Shown: positions 24,020-33,954, counted from the stretch's first letter. The stretch: DNA of 64,000 nucleotides from Bdellovibrio sp. UBA4095 (GCA_002381805.1 DFXZ01000013.1:124001-188000), one strand, 5' to 3'. Translations and numbers: made by a program. Notes: a model not told the origin generated them from the letters alone.

Positions 24020-24808
24020 CTAGGCGAGGCTTTCATAGTGTCTGCGAATGACTTCTTGCCCGTGTTTGCGCTCCAGACGTCGAATGATAAAATGCCCCCG
24101 TGCAATATCTTGGAAATGATCCATAAAAAGAATATTGATGGTGGCTCCGCCAGCAGCTCCTATCAGCGGAACTAAAGTGGCTGCCACTTTCTCTGTCACG
24201 ACCAGTTGAAAACGTGCAGCAATGTTAATTATTATCCGAGCAAGATAAGGAGCGCCTTCGCCCGTAAGTCCTTTTTCAGTGACGTAGGCTGCGGCTTCGG
24301 TCAGTCCTTTAGCGAGAGCCGCCCGAGTCGCAAAGTAGCCAGATTCTGCAGCATCATCTGCTTGTGACTTTCCACCCAATGCAAAGACCTCGATGCAGGC
24401 CATTTTGCCATGGATACTGAAAATTTCTTCGCCTTCGCTGTGTGCAATATCCATTATTGAACGAAGCATAAGTACTGTCGAGGCAGGAAGTTCTATTAAA
24501 AGTGCGGGAACTCCAAAAAAACCGCCCAGAGCACCGGTGGTGCCGACAAGAATCTTGTGCAACCCATTTTTGGGGGATTGCGACATTCGCTCAGTTGGAA
24601 GAGTTTTAAGCGCTCCTTCCACAGCTTTTTCGATGGATTTATGAGCGGCCTCTTGGATTTTGTCTTGCCATTTTACTGGCAAGATGGCCAAGCTTCTTTC
24701 GATGGGCATTCCGATTTTGTCTGCCACACGAGCTGCTAAACTTGGGTGCTCGAGAAGCTGTTTTGCGGTCTTCAAATCAGCGAGATCTTGAGAAGTCATT
24801 GGGTCCAC
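24020..24808 (-). CDS. EcsC family protein (262 aa)
   Basis: GTG 24808 is chosen because AAAGGA lies 6 nt upstream; the frame is open to a TTG at 24865. The central block (GLHKILVGTTGALGGFFGVPALLIELPASTVLMLRSIMDIAHSEGE) and the C-terminal glycine-rich hydrophobic stretch (LVPLIGAAGGATINILFMDHFQDIARGHFIIRRLER) match the EcsC family. In Bacillus EcsC belongs to an ABC system that affects secretion; most members are membrane-associated with unclear function. It probably forms an operon with the SDR gene downstream. Confidence 0.85.
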   Translation of the reverse strand: MDPMTSQDLADLKTAKQLLEHPSLAARVADKIGMPIERSLAILPVKWQDKIQEAAHKSIEKAVEGALKTLPTERMSQSPKNGLHKILVGTTGALGGFFGVPALLIELPASTVLMLRSIMDIAHSEGEEIFSIHGKMACIEVFALGGKSQADDAAESGYFATRAALAKGLTEAAAYVTEKGLTGEGAPYLARIIINIAARFQLVVTEKVAATLVPLIGAAGGATINILFMDHFQDIARGHFIIRRLERKHGQEVIRRHYESLA

Positions 24809-24959
24809 AGCTTGTCCTTTGTGAATATTATTATTTATTCTTCGGCGTCCTTCGCTCAATGACAATCTAAAATGTAGAAACTTAAGATATCTTTGTCAGG
24901 AAGAGTGAAATGCTTATCGGCAATTGATTTTGGAATTGTCAGATTGTAGGTTTAAGGCA

Positions 24960-26210
24960 ATGGAAGCATTTTTACAGTCAATACACCCTTATGTCGCAGG
25001 CCTTCTTATTGGATTTTTTATTGGCTTCGAAAGAGAGCGTGCTGCTCAAAAAACAGAACTTGCCGCTATGGGCGTTAGGACTTTTTCCTTTTTAGGTCTC
25101 TTGGGGGCCCTTGCAGGTTCCATCCATTCAGAGTGGGTCAGGGTCTTGTTAGCGCTTTTTGCTCTCAGTGGAATTTTGATGAGCTATTGGCGCGGCACGC
25201 GTGATCCGGGCCGTTCTGATATAGGCCTAACAACAGAGGTGGCTGCCGCAGTTGTTTTCGCTTTGGGGTATATTGCAGTTTCCAATCGCATGGAGTCTTT
25301 TGTTTTAGGGGCGCTTACGCTTGGGCTGTTATCAAGTAAAAAGACCATTCACGCTTTCACCAAAGAAAAAATCTCTCAGGCAGAGGCAGAGGCTTTCATA
25401 GCTTTAGTTGTGCTCGGCATTGGGATTCTACCATTTTTGGATCGAACTCCTATTGATCCATGGGGGATATTCATTCCTTTTAGATTGGGTTTGCTGATTT
25501 TTATGCTTTCTTTGATTCAGTTTTCATCTTATGCGTTGCTGAAAGTATTCGGTGAAAAAGCAGGCTCCTTTTTAGCCGGTTTTTTGGGAGGTTTCGTCTC
25601 CAGCACAGCGAGCTTTGTAAATGTTCGTAGTAAAATCTCCAAAAACAAAGAGGCCGACGAATCGCTAGAGCTGATCGCATTCGCACTGATGGCTGTTTGC
25701 TCCAGTGCTCTGTTGTCAGCGGGCATTCTTTTTTCCAGTGCACCGGAGCTGATCGAAGAAATGGGAATCAGTTATGGCCTCGTGTTTTTGATTTGTATTG
25801 GTGTCTCTGCTCTGGTCTTTACCAAAGATTCAAAAACTCGTGTCAAGGTTGCCTCTGAGAAAGATGAGGCAGGTCCCCTGAATGTGAGAAGCCAGCTTAG
25901 TTTTGCTGTTATTCTTTTTTTAGTGATGGGGTTGGCAAGTTTTGCACATAAATTTTTCGGTCAGACCGCGTTTTTGGCTGTTAGCTTTGTCGGGGGACTT
26001 TTCGAACTGCACGGAGTGACATTCGCAATAGGTTCGATGCCACAGGGCTCACAAGTCCTACCAGCCATGTCATTAGCATTTCTGGCATCACTCTTATCGA
26101 AAGCTGCAATCATTCTTTCAGCACCCAAGGCAAGTGGAAAAATGAAGACGTACTTGATCGCGGCCCTTGGAAGTTTGGCTCTCGCCTTTGTGATTCCATT
26201 ATTTTTGTAA
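24960..26210 (+). CDS. MgtC/SapB N-terminal and DUF4010 C-terminal membrane protein (416 aa)
   Basis: About a dozen membrane segments are seen. The N-terminal motif LLIGFFIGFERERAAQ and AAMGVRTFSFLGLLGAL are those of MgtC/SapB proteins. The C-terminal half, including FLAGFLGGFVSSTASFVN and FLASLLSKAAIIL, matches DUF4010. Fusions of this type are widespread inner-membrane proteins of unknown transport or regulatory function. The start is ATG 24960; an earlier in-frame start at 24924 adds a short non-hydrophobic leader. It is divergent from the EcsC gene. Confidence 0.88.
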   Translation: MEAFLQSIHPYVAGLLIGFFIGFERERAAQKTELAAMGVRTFSFLGLLGALAGSIHSEWVRVLLALFALSGILMSYWRGTRDPGRSDIGLTTEVAAAVVFALGYIAVSNRMESFVLGALTLGLLSSKKTIHAFTKEKISQAEAEAFIALVVLGIGILPFLDRTPIDPWGIFIPFRLGLLIFMLSLIQFSSYALLKVFGEKAGSFLAGFLGGFVSSTASFVNVRSKISKNKEADESLELIAFALMAVCSSALLSAGILFSSAPELIEEMGISYGLVFLICIGVSALVFTKDSKTRVKVASEKDEAGPLNVRSQLSFAVILFLVMGLASFAHKFFGQTAFLAVSFVGGLFELHGVTFAIGSMPQGSQVLPAMSLAFLASLLSKAAIILSAPKASGKMKTYLIAALGSLALAFVIPLFL

Positions 26211-26294
26211 GATTCTTGTCAGGGTTTAGTCAGCTTTTTGACTCTGGCGGGTTTTCATTTGTCTGCTTAAGTCACTGGACGATATAGCCTAAGC

Positions 26295-27494
26295 ATGCCT
26301 AAACATCTGATTTTAGTATTTCTGATTGCTACATCTTGTTCACACAAATCACAGATCTCTAAAAATGGAGAAAAAGTCGAAAGACTTTTGATCCAAGAAT
26401 TAGCGCCCCTACATAAAGATCGCAGTGGAACGGTTTCTTTGGGAGGACTTTCTGATCTGGTATTCTCGCCAAGAGAATCCACCCAGGAAGTTAAAGTTTT
26501 TTACGCGGTAACGGATCGAGGACCTAATAAAAAAACCATAGGCCCAAAAACTCGTCCTCAGCGACCTTTTCTTTTTCCTGAATTCACTCCGCAAATCATT
26601 AAAATTGAGTTCTTGGCAAAAACTCGACAGGCGCGGGTCTCTGAACAAAGGCCATTAAAGAATCCGAATGGCACGGCAGTTCGAGGCCTTCCCAACGTGG
26701 CAGCTCTTCGTGACGGGGCTGCGGTCGAGGAGCAGCCCGTTAATAGCGAGGGACAGGTTCTTGAGCTTGATCCATGGGGATTAGATCCAGAAGGGTTGGC
26801 TTTGGATGATCAGGGTCATTTTTGGTTAGCGGAGGAGTATGGTCCTTCCGTGGCGAAAGTTTCTTCTGATGGACGAGTACTGAAGAGATGGTATCCCCAA
26901 GATACTGAGCTTTTGCGAGGAGGACAGACTGGACTACCTGCTTTTCTATCGCACAGAAACCTGAATCGAGGATTCGAAGCGGCGGTTTGGCTTCCGGCCG
27001 GAAAGCTCTTGCTGTTTTTGCAAAGCGAGCTTCCGGCTTCGAAACATCATAAATGGTCTCCCGTCATTGAGTTCGATACGAGGAAAGAAGTTACAACGGC
27101 TGTCTATTTTTATCCGCTCAGTGCCGAAGGTGGCAAAATAGGCGGCGCGAGTACGGATCCCTCAGGTAAGATCTTTTTGCTAGAGCAAAATGGGGAAACC
27201 GGAAGCCAAGCTTGGCAAAAGGTCTTTGAGCTACAAATGCAAGAGGCGACAGATGTTTTGGCAGAGACCCGTGAGGCAGGCTTAGCCTATAAGATCACGG
27301 AACAGACAGTTCCTATTCAAAAAAAGGAAGCTATCGATTTGACAGAGTTAGGCTTGCAGGATTTTGAAAAACTTGAAGGTTTAAGCTTACTATCAGAGCG
27401 AGAAATGTATATCCTCAATGACAATGATTTTGACGTGGAAGGAAACGCCGATGAATCATCGAAGTCATACTTGTTCCAGTTCAAAAGGAATTGA
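26295..27494 (+). CDS. Lipoprotein with esterase-like/phytase-like beta-propeller domain (399 aa)
   Basis: The signal peptide ends in the lipobox ATSCSH. The segments LGGLSDLVFSP, FYAVTDRGPN, DPEGLALDDQGHFWLAEEYGPSVAKVSSDGRVLKRWYP, NLNRGFEAAVWLPAGKLLLFLQS and a C-terminal FEKLEGLSLLSEREMYILNDNDF follow the esterase-like activity of phytase family. The protein would act in the periplasm on phosphate esters or similar. The gene is followed after 1 nt by the next start codon, so it forms an operon with the exported protein downstream. Confidence 0.85.
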   Translation: MPKHLILVFLIATSCSHKSQISKNGEKVERLLIQELAPLHKDRSGTVSLGGLSDLVFSPRESTQEVKVFYAVTDRGPNKKTIGPKTRPQRPFLFPEFTPQIIKIEFLAKTRQARVSEQRPLKNPNGTAVRGLPNVAALRDGAAVEEQPVNSEGQVLELDPWGLDPEGLALDDQGHFWLAEEYGPSVAKVSSDGRVLKRWYPQDTELLRGGQTGLPAFLSHRNLNRGFEAAVWLPAGKLLLFLQSELPASKHHKWSPVIEFDTRKEVTTAVYFYPLSAEGGKIGGASTDPSGKIFLLEQNGETGSQAWQKVFELQMQEATDVLAETREAGLAYKITEQTVPIQKKEAIDLTELGLQDFEKLEGLSLLSEREMYILNDNDFDVEGNADESSKSYLFQFKRN

Positions 27495-27495
27495 C

Positions 27496-28341
27496 ATGAA
27501 AAAAGGATTCTTTGCTTTAAGCCTTTCAGTCTTTATGTCTGTAGGGCACGCTAAAGAAGATGCGCGCATTAAGCATGAAATGGAAGCTGGATTTAAAATT
27601 CGCGCAGAGGCGGCCCAGCGCATTCTGGTAAAATATCCGTTCGAGGCGCAATCTCGAGAAGACTATTATGTCGATATCTATGACGGTCATAATTTTTTGG
27701 TGATACCGAGTCCACAGCTTTTCAGGTTTCGTTTAAAAACGACGGATTCAAAAGCGGTCTTCCAGATCAACACGAAAGAAAGAATAACCACAGCTGAATG
27801 TCAAAGTGGTGAAACTATCCGCATTGAAGAAAAGGCTGTAGGAGAATTACGCCTAGGACACGAAAAGGCACAAGAAATCGCGAGATTGATTGAAGATCAG
27901 CTTCACTTGATGAATGGGCAACCCCTGACGTCTGTCGGACGCAAAATCCTTGAGCTTCATCGTCAAATTGAAATGCTACCGATTCCTCTTAAAGAAAAGC
28001 TCCTAACTTTGCCCGGCGATAGGCCTTGGGTATTCACCGGTACACACACGAGTTCAAAATTAAAGTATAAACTATTGCGCGATTTGGGCTGGGGACCTTT
28101 GGAGATTTCGGTGACAGAAGGTCAAGATTATGTTGGCGTTCAGCTGATTCAGAATCGCAGTGAAATAGAATTTCAACCCGCCGACAAAATGTCTGTACCT
28201 GGATTCGTCGCCTCAGCGTGTGCCTTTTTGCAGGAGCTTCAACTTAGTGAAGAGGATCGAGATTTAGATCTGCGAAATCCTCAGGAAACAACATTGCCCC
28301 TGCTAAAGAAATATAACGCTGAACTTGGGTTGCCCGATTAG
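27496..28341 (+). CDS. Exported protein, possibly CYTH-like (281 aa)
   Basis: AAAGGAATTGAC ATG gives a good ribosome-binding site and a signal peptide (MKKGFFALSLSVFMSVGHA). Residues ~25-100 (KHEMEAGFKIRAEAAQRIL, REDYYVDIYDG, LFRFRLK, AVFQINTKERI) have the alternating E/K/R strand pattern of a CYTH triphosphate-tunnel domain, but the ExExK signature is not clean. I would treat the fold as a suggestion. It is co-transcribed with the phytase-like lipoprotein. The C-terminal half is not recognised. The stop overlaps the end of the convergent HExxH gene. Confidence 0.7.
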   Translation: MKKGFFALSLSVFMSVGHAKEDARIKHEMEAGFKIRAEAAQRILVKYPFEAQSREDYYVDIYDGHNFLVIPSPQLFRFRLKTTDSKAVFQINTKERITTAECQSGETIRIEEKAVGELRLGHEKAQEIARLIEDQLHLMNGQPLTSVGRKILELHRQIEMLPIPLKEKLLTLPGDRPWVFTGTHTSSKLKYKLLRDLGWGPLEISVTEGQDYVGVQLIQNRSEIEFQPADKMSVPGFVASACAFLQELQLSEEDRDLDLRNPQETTLPLLKKYNAELGLPD

Positions 28342-29681
28342 AGTCCCTCTAGCAGTGGGCTCCATAGGGTCGGCGTGATATTCTTAAAGGATTGGCCATG
28401 CAGTGCGTCCACTGGGACGGGAGCATATCCCCAACGATCTGAAAGAGTTGTCAGAGAGCCATCCCTCGATAGCGCATAGTTCGATTTGTGAACGCCCTGA
28501 ATAATTTTAGTGAGTGGATTTTGTGGTTTACTGACGAACTCTGGTTGTTTTTTGGCGAGGTCGTTAAGATTATCGGGGAGTCTGTAAATTGAACCGTCTT
28601 CAGCAGTGACATAAACTCCCGCTTTTAAGGGAGGAAGACTGCGAATCATGGAAAACAGCAGTGGCTGATTAATACCATGACGAGCTTCAATGAATTGGCC
28701 CGCATCATTCATGTAGATGATCTTGTCTTTAAATAGAAATAAGAGTTTTTCATAGTTGATATCAAGCAAAGCCTCTTTTTCCGAGGGCGCTAGGCTAGAA
28801 GTGAGATAGTTCGCAAACAAACCTGGGGCCGAAAGTAGTTCAGTCGAGAAGTAATAGCCTAAAAAGGTATTTGCGCGAGCATCAAAAAAGACCGGCGTCC
28901 CCAACCGATCAGAAAGAACTGATTCTGGTGAAACCGCTGCGGTTATGAGCGACTGATTTTGACCATCAAAAAATGTGATCTCGCCATTTAAAGCCTGTAA
29001 TGCCAGGCCCTCTTGAATCTCTAACGGATACTCATTGATTCTGTTCAACATAAGATAGACCGAGCTGCTTCGACTTTGGTCACGAACGATCTTTCCGACT
29101 TTATCGGATTTCGCGAGCTTTAAACCCCATTCGATTTCTAAGCCATATGAGCCAGCTTCTTCCAGCTTTAAATCACATCCACCGATCGTGCCAGCGAGGT
29201 CTCCGTGGGTGCACATGACATGACTAAAGCCGTCAGCATGTCTTGCCTCGTGCAAAAGCGTAGCAGCGAAGCTACTGACTTCTGAATTGACAAGTTGCTG
29301 GCAGATATGTGCTGTGTTCTTCTCCAATAAATTAACGTAGGCTAGAACTCCTGCTTGGCAGTTCTTTGGGAATTTGATTTCATTGATTCGCGAAGTAAAA
29401 AACTTCCAGGGGTTTTTTCCTAATAAGTTTGGATAGAGCTGTGAATTGGAGCCTTCAGAAAGCTCAAGGTTCTTAATGAAAATTAAAGCTTGTATAGTCT
29501 TATATGTCAGCTTTTCAGGATTGCAGACTTCGTCAGTAGACCATCTGTTGGCGCCGTCGAAATTCAGCTCACTCAGAATTCTTGTGACTTCCTGAGCAGG
29601 CAGGCAGTTTTCTCTAGTAACAGCGGTCGATTGACTTACGCCCCCAAATATTAGTACTAAAGAAAAAAGCAGCGCTCTCAT
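28338..29681 (-). CDS. Exported putative zinc-binding protein (HExxH, 447 aa)
   Basis: The signal peptide is MRALLFSLVLIFGGVSQSTA. The motif LLHEARHADGFSH (His144, Glu145, His148) is a zincin site, and the following CTHGDLAGTIGGCDLKLEEAGSYG offers cysteines and a Glu as further ligands. The C-terminal half (from ~residue 330) has repeated short strands (GVYVTAEDGSIYRLPDN, NYALSRDGSLTTLSD) resembling propeller blades. Function unknown; a periplasmic peptidase or a zincin-derived binding protein are both possible. It is convergent with the CYTH-like gene, overlapping by 4 nt. Confidence 0.7.
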   Translation of the reverse strand: MRALLFSLVLIFGGVSQSTAVTRENCLPAQEVTRILSELNFDGANRWSTDEVCNPEKLTYKTIQALIFIKNLELSEGSNSQLYPNLLGKNPWKFFTSRINEIKFPKNCQAGVLAYVNLLEKNTAHICQQLVNSEVSSFAATLLHEARHADGFSHVMCTHGDLAGTIGGCDLKLEEAGSYGLEIEWGLKLAKSDKVGKIVRDQSRSSSVYLMLNRINEYPLEIQEGLALQALNGEITFFDGQNQSLITAAVSPESVLSDRLGTPVFFDARANTFLGYYFSTELLSAPGLFANYLTSSLAPSEKEALLDINYEKLLFLFKDKIIYMNDAGQFIEARHGINQPLLFSMIRSLPPLKAGVYVTAEDGSIYRLPDNLNDLAKKQPEFVSKPQNPLTKIIQGVHKSNYALSRDGSLTTLSDRWGYAPVPVDALHGQSFKNITPTLWSPLLEGL

Positions 29682-29953
29682 TTGTAATCCTCTTTCACTT
29701 ACTCTGTGTAAATCGTCGGTGTCAAAAATTCAGTCAGTCGTGTAACCAGTGAAATAACAGCAAAAATCGGTCCTCGGTCAGGTTCAATAGGCTTCGTCCG
29801 CGGCCCCCTTGTAATAGAGAAGTTATCTTGAATTAACAATTTTTGTCCCTCCGGGCAGAGCCTCACAGATATATTTCGGTATTTTAGCAACGTCGAAGCT
29901 TCGTTTTTTGTCTGATGCAACCTGCGAGATAGGATAAGTCGATGGAGGTACTT

Positions 29954-30622
29954 ATGTCGGAGGAAGTGACAATTCAAGAAGGGCAAATTCAATTGAAAGG
30001 AATTCTTGGAGTTCCGACTGAGGCTGCAGGTATCGTAATATTCGCTCATGGAAGTGGCAGTGGTCGTCTCAGTCCGCGCAATCAGTTTGTCGCGCGCAAA
30101 CTTCAGGAGCAGGGAATGGCGACTTTATTGATGGATCTACTGAGCGAAGACGAAGAACTGGATCGAGCGAATGTTTTCGACATCGAACTTCTCGCGGATC
30201 GCCTGCTTCTGTCCAAGCGGTGGCTGGCCCTGCGTGCACAAACCCAGGGGCTTGCCGTGGGCTACTTCGGAGCAAGTACGGGGGCAGGGGCAGCTTTGGT
30301 GGCCGCTGCAAAAAGTCCCGCGAATGTTTTTGCGGTGGTTTCGCGGGGAGGGCGGCCGGATCTAGCAGATCTGTATTTGCCTCAAGTGCAGGCACCCACA
30401 TTACTTATTGTCGGCGGAGACGATGATATTGTTATCCAGTTAAATAATCAGGCCCTGAAGCGCATGACCTGTGAGCGAAGTTTAAAGATCGTACCGGGTG
30501 CCACGCATCTATTTGAAGAGCACGGGGCTTTGGAGCAAGTCGCAAATCAAGCGACGGTCTGGTTGCGGGAGCATATTTTTCGTCCCGAAGGTGGACGAGA
30601 GTTCAGGCCTTTGCTACAGTGA
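29954..30622 (+). CDS. Dienelactone-hydrolase-like alpha/beta hydrolase (222 aa)
   Basis: GGAGG precedes ATG 29954 by 6 nt; the ATG 12 nt earlier overlaps this site. The oxyanion segment is IVIFAHGSGSGRLSPRNQFVARKL, the nucleophile elbow is GYFGASTGAGAAL, the acid is in LLIVGGDDDIVI, and the His in PGATHLFEE. These form a full catalytic triad of the dienelactone hydrolase type. It is cytosolic with no signal peptide. It begins a four-gene run (hydrolase, histidine phosphatase, membrane protein, exported protein) with gaps of 4-15 nt. Confidence 0.85.
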   Translation: MSEEVTIQEGQIQLKGILGVPTEAAGIVIFAHGSGSGRLSPRNQFVARKLQEQGMATLLMDLLSEDEELDRANVFDIELLADRLLLSKRWLALRAQTQGLAVGYFGASTGAGAALVAAAKSPANVFAVVSRGGRPDLADLYLPQVQAPTLLIVGGDDDIVIQLNNQALKRMTCERSLKIVPGATHLFEEHGALEQVANQATVWLREHIFRPEGGREFRPLLQ

Positions 30623-30626
30623 TCCC

Positions 30627-31268
30627 ATGGATTTAAAAGAATTTTTGGTGTTTCGCCATGGAGAGACAGACTGGAATTTAATAAAAAGGTTGCAGGGGCA
30701 TTCTAATATCCCACTCAATGAGAAAGGGCGGGAGCAAGCCCTGGTTCTTCAGAAGTTGCTAAGCTTCTATCGACCCCAAGTGATCCTAACTTCAGATCTT
30801 TCGCGCGCATTTGAAACTGCTGAGATTGCAAATCAAGACCTTCAGTGCAGTCTTCATTCGACTTCCGCTTTGCGCGAATGTCACATGGGCCAGTCTGAAG
30901 GAATGTTCCGCGACACACTGTTGGAAAAATTCGGTCAGCAATCTTGGGATCGATGGTTGTCGGCAAAAGACGAAGATCAGGATTTTGCTTTTCCTGGAGG
31001 AGAGTCAAAAACTGAACACCTCCGTCGTATGCTCGAATATGTAGAAAGATTCGTGCAAGAGAATATTCAGTTGCATCGAATAGCAATCTCCACCCATGGT
31101 GGTTCGCTGTATCGTTTAATACAGAATTGTCGAAATGCCCCGAAGTCGAGTTTGACAGTTCCTAACTGCGCGCTTTTCCGCTTTCAACTGGACATTCAGT
31201 CGCGCGAATGGACTTTTCTCGAGCAAGTCCAAGTTAATGAACCAGCCTTGACCCAGCCGGTCTCTTAA
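30627..31268 (+). CDS. Histidine phosphatase / phosphoglycerate mutase-like (213 aa)
   Basis: The motif VFRHGETDWN contains the phosphohistidine (RHG). Further family blocks are GHSNIPLNEKGREQA, LTSDLSRAFETAEI, LRECHMGQSEGM and ISTHGGSLYRLI with the second histidine. The length fits the cobC/gpmB-like branch. It removes phosphate from small metabolites; the substrate is not clear. ATG 30627 lies 4 nt after the upstream stop. It has no signal peptide. Confidence 0.88.
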   Translation: MDLKEFLVFRHGETDWNLIKRLQGHSNIPLNEKGREQALVLQKLLSFYRPQVILTSDLSRAFETAEIANQDLQCSLHSTSALRECHMGQSEGMFRDTLLEKFGQQSWDRWLSAKDEDQDFAFPGGESKTEHLRRMLEYVERFVQENIQLHRIAISTHGGSLYRLIQNCRNAPKSSLTVPNCALFRFQLDIQSREWTFLEQVQVNEPALTQPVS

Positions 31269-31283
31269 GTCTTAAGTTAAGAG

Positions 31284-31859
31284 ATGAATGCGGTGGATTT
31301 CGAAACTCCCAGGAAGGCTCGGTATAAAAGCTCCGATGGTAAACATTGGATTGAAGTACGAGTCAGGGATATTCAGCAGATTTTTGATCAAAGAGATCCT
31401 GCGCCATTTCGTGAGCGCGATTTAAATGAAGATTTCGTTAAGTATATCGTTTCCTCGGCTCGCGATTTTTCGATCAAGGTGCCTCTGAAACTGGTGATTT
31501 ATGTTGAGGCGAAAGAGTCCCTAGCATTGACTCGGTCCGAGATCACTCAAGCAATCTATAGCTATTTTTCCTACGAGATTGAGCTGCAACAAAGAGACCT
31601 TAAGGACTTTCTGAAACGCGCGCAATTATTTCTGGTCATCGGCATGCTGGTTCTTATGAGTTGCATTGTAATTTCTCAAAGCGCTTTGCTAAAAGAAAGT
31701 TCTGGTTTACTCAGCGTTTTGCGAGAAGGTGTAATCATCTTTGGATGGGTCTCGATGTGGAAGCCGATAGAGTCGATGCTTTTTGATTGGTATCCGCTTT
31801 ACGAAAAATTGCGCTTCTATAAGAAATTTTTAAAGACCGAGATTGATGTGAAACTGTAG
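31284..31859 (+). CDS. Membrane protein of unknown function (191 aa)
   Basis: A charged N-terminal domain of about 110 residues is followed by two membrane segments (LFLVIGMLVLMSCIVISQSALL and LREGVIIFGWVSMWKPIESMLFDWY) and a short basic tail. No family is recognised. It sits 15 nt after the histidine phosphatase gene and 12 nt before the next gene, so it is part of the same operon. Confidence 0.7.
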   Translation: MNAVDFETPRKARYKSSDGKHWIEVRVRDIQQIFDQRDPAPFRERDLNEDFVKYIVSSARDFSIKVPLKLVIYVEAKESLALTRSEITQAIYSYFSYEIELQQRDLKDFLKRAQLFLVIGMLVLMSCIVISQSALLKESSGLLSVLREGVIIFGWVSMWKPIESMLFDWYPLYEKLRFYKKFLKTEIDVKL

Positions 31860-31871
31860 GGGAGTCTGAGC

Positions 31872-32273
31872 GTGAGATTGTTGGTTTTAATTCTACTGTC
31901 GTTAAACATTCAGGCCCATGCGACCTCCTTGGATCCGCGTCACCCATCACCATGGTACGATTTGGTTTACGACGGCTATTATTATTTAACTTCGGATGTG
32001 TCTCCAGCGCCGGGCGTGAGCTTTCCTAAGGGAGTGAAGTTCGAGTTTGTAGGAGTCACCGGCGGCGGCGGTTACGTACCCGTGACTGTGTTTCAGTTTC
32101 GTGCAAATAAATGCCCATGGCCCGAAATGGAAACCGAAATGATTCTGGTCAATCCTGCTAAAGGCAGTAAAACGGATATTGCAATGGAAATGCGCAAAGA
32201 CTGCGAACTCGTATTCTATGTAGAGAATCGACTGATCAAAACCCGCAGCTATTTCACTGACAGCACCCATTAA
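31872..32273 (+). CDS. Small exported protein (133 aa)
   Basis: A GTG start preceded by GGGGAG gives a signal peptide (MRLLVLILLSLNIQAHA). The mature protein is about 115 residues with two cysteines (NKCPWPE, RKDCELV), a Gly-rich turn (VGVTGGGGYVPVTVF) and beta-strand character. Not recognised. It is the last gene of the operon that begins with the alpha/beta hydrolase. Confidence 0.65.
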   Translation: MRLLVLILLSLNIQAHATSLDPRHPSPWYDLVYDGYYYLTSDVSPAPGVSFPKGVKFEFVGVTGGGGYVPVTVFQFRANKCPWPEMETEMILVNPAKGSKTDIAMEMRKDCELVFYVENRLIKTRSYFTDSTH

Positions 32274-32419
32274 AAAAATACCTTTCCATGACTTCTAGTT
32301 AAAAGTCGAGAACGGTCCTGAATATCGCTCAAAGCCGCTCCCCACAAAGGTTTGGGGTCGAGTCTATATTTTTATCAAATGCTTAATGAATCGGCAGTCT
32401 GCGCTGGATACTTAGGCAT

Positions 32420-33946
32420 ATGACAAAGAAGTTAATATACATATCGATGCTTACAATGATGTCAGCTGCCTGTTCCCAGGGCGGCGGCGGAACAGATAAC
32501 ATAGCCTCGCAAACAGTTAATGACATAGTTTGTCCGGCTCAGCTCCCAGAACAAGTAGAAACCAATCTCTGGGATGGTTTGAAAACACATTTAATTGAAA
32601 ATAAAACAATTCCGACTGCGAAAGAAATGAAAGTCTCTTTCCAGAAGCAATTAAAAATTCTGGCGGAGACAAATCCTCAGATCGATAAGTCAAAGATTGA
32701 GCAAGTCAGTGCTGATCTTGGTGATTTAGTTCAGTCGCTTCTGGATGAAGCTCCTAAGGGTGAGCGGGTAGAGAGCGCTGATGAGCTGCTGATTCTTCTA
32801 TCGGCAATAGACGTCGGCGACAGAAGTACGACCTTTCGTTCGTACATTCAGGATAAAGTCCGTGCGAAGTTTAGTAAGCTGCATAAATCAATGCAAGGGA
32901 TCCGCGCTTATAATTTGAATTGTGCGCCTGGGACGGGTGGAAGTGGAGCAAATCAGCCCGCTCCAGAGACTGAAAGTCGAGACTATCAGTATCACAAACA
33001 GCAGGCCTTGGCTCGAGGCGAGCCTTTGGCTGTGTTCGGTGGTCGATGGGCATTTGCAACCTCCTATCAGAGCTGTCAGAGCGTTCAGCTGCCAACTATG
33101 AATGATCAGACGCCTGACCTTGAAGGCATTAAAATAACCGGCACGCACTCTGACGGAGTCGGCAGCAAGCGCGTGATCGCAAGTTTACCGAGTGTTCAGC
33201 AGTCGCATTACTATATCAAGGACACGACGAGCTATGGTCAGGGGTGTTTCAATGTTAAGAGCAACCCGCTAATTTATGACTATGGTGGAAAGCCCTATGC
33301 AACCACAGCCTCTAACGCTGCGATTGATATGTTCAAAAATAATGGCAGTGGTACGAGTGTTCTTGGTATCGATTGTTCAGGCTATATCTACTCATCGATG
33401 GCAACTGCGGGGCTACGCCTGAAGGCGGGACGAGCTTTAAAAGCATCGGACTCTTGGGCGTGGGGATCGAGTTCCTACTTGGAACCCGAAAAAAATGGCC
33501 TGACTTGTTTAAGTAAGATCACCATTCGCGCGAACGAGTCGCTAAAGGCCGGAGATATTGTCGCCGTACGTGGACATGTCTTGTTGATTGATAAAGCATC
33601 TGCAGATCCTTTTGGTATAGCTGGGGCTAGAAGCGAGGCAGACTGCTCCAATATCACGACAGATCAGTTTAATTTTTCGGTTTCTCAAAGTTCACCAAGT
33701 AAAAATGGAATCGGTTTAAACATATACGAAGCCCGAAATTACCTACCTACCAGTGAAAAAATGAGCGCGGGCCTTTTGAAGTATGCTCAGTACGCCTGCA
33801 TGGCAAAGGTGACTGGCAAGACCTATACGCCGAGCATTGGGACTCTCTCAGTGGTTCGTCATCGCGGCACTTCAGAGTGTATGGCTCCGCGGGTGAAGAT
33901 GGCTCGTGAGAGCTGTATCCAGACTTGTAACTCCTTAACACGATAG
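32420..33946 (+). CDS. Lipoprotein with NlpC/P60-like cysteine peptidase domain (508 aa)
   Basis: The lipobox is MMSAACSQ, followed by GGGG. Residues ~30-160 are helical and not recognised. In the second half VLGIDCSGYIYSSMATAG holds Cys319 and AGDIVAVRGHVLLIDKA holds His386, the order and spacing expected of NlpC/P60 peptidoglycan endopeptidases. C-terminal cysteines may form disulphides. The enzyme would cut peptide stems of peptidoglycan, own or prey. A hairpin follows the stop. It is a single gene. Confidence 0.75.
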   Translation: MTKKLIYISMLTMMSAACSQGGGGTDNIASQTVNDIVCPAQLPEQVETNLWDGLKTHLIENKTIPTAKEMKVSFQKQLKILAETNPQIDKSKIEQVSADLGDLVQSLLDEAPKGERVESADELLILLSAIDVGDRSTTFRSYIQDKVRAKFSKLHKSMQGIRAYNLNCAPGTGGSGANQPAPETESRDYQYHKQQALARGEPLAVFGGRWAFATSYQSCQSVQLPTMNDQTPDLEGIKITGTHSDGVGSKRVIASLPSVQQSHYYIKDTTSYGQGCFNVKSNPLIYDYGGKPYATTASNAAIDMFKNNGSGTSVLGIDCSGYIYSSMATAGLRLKAGRALKASDSWAWGSSSYLEPEKNGLTCLSKITIRANESLKAGDIVAVRGHVLLIDKASADPFGIAGARSEADCSNITTDQFNFSVSQSSPSKNGIGLNIYEARNYLPTSEKMSAGLLKYAQYACMAKVTGKTYTPSIGTLSVVRHRGTSECMAPRVKMARESCIQTCNSLTR

Positions 33947-33954
33947 TACCTACT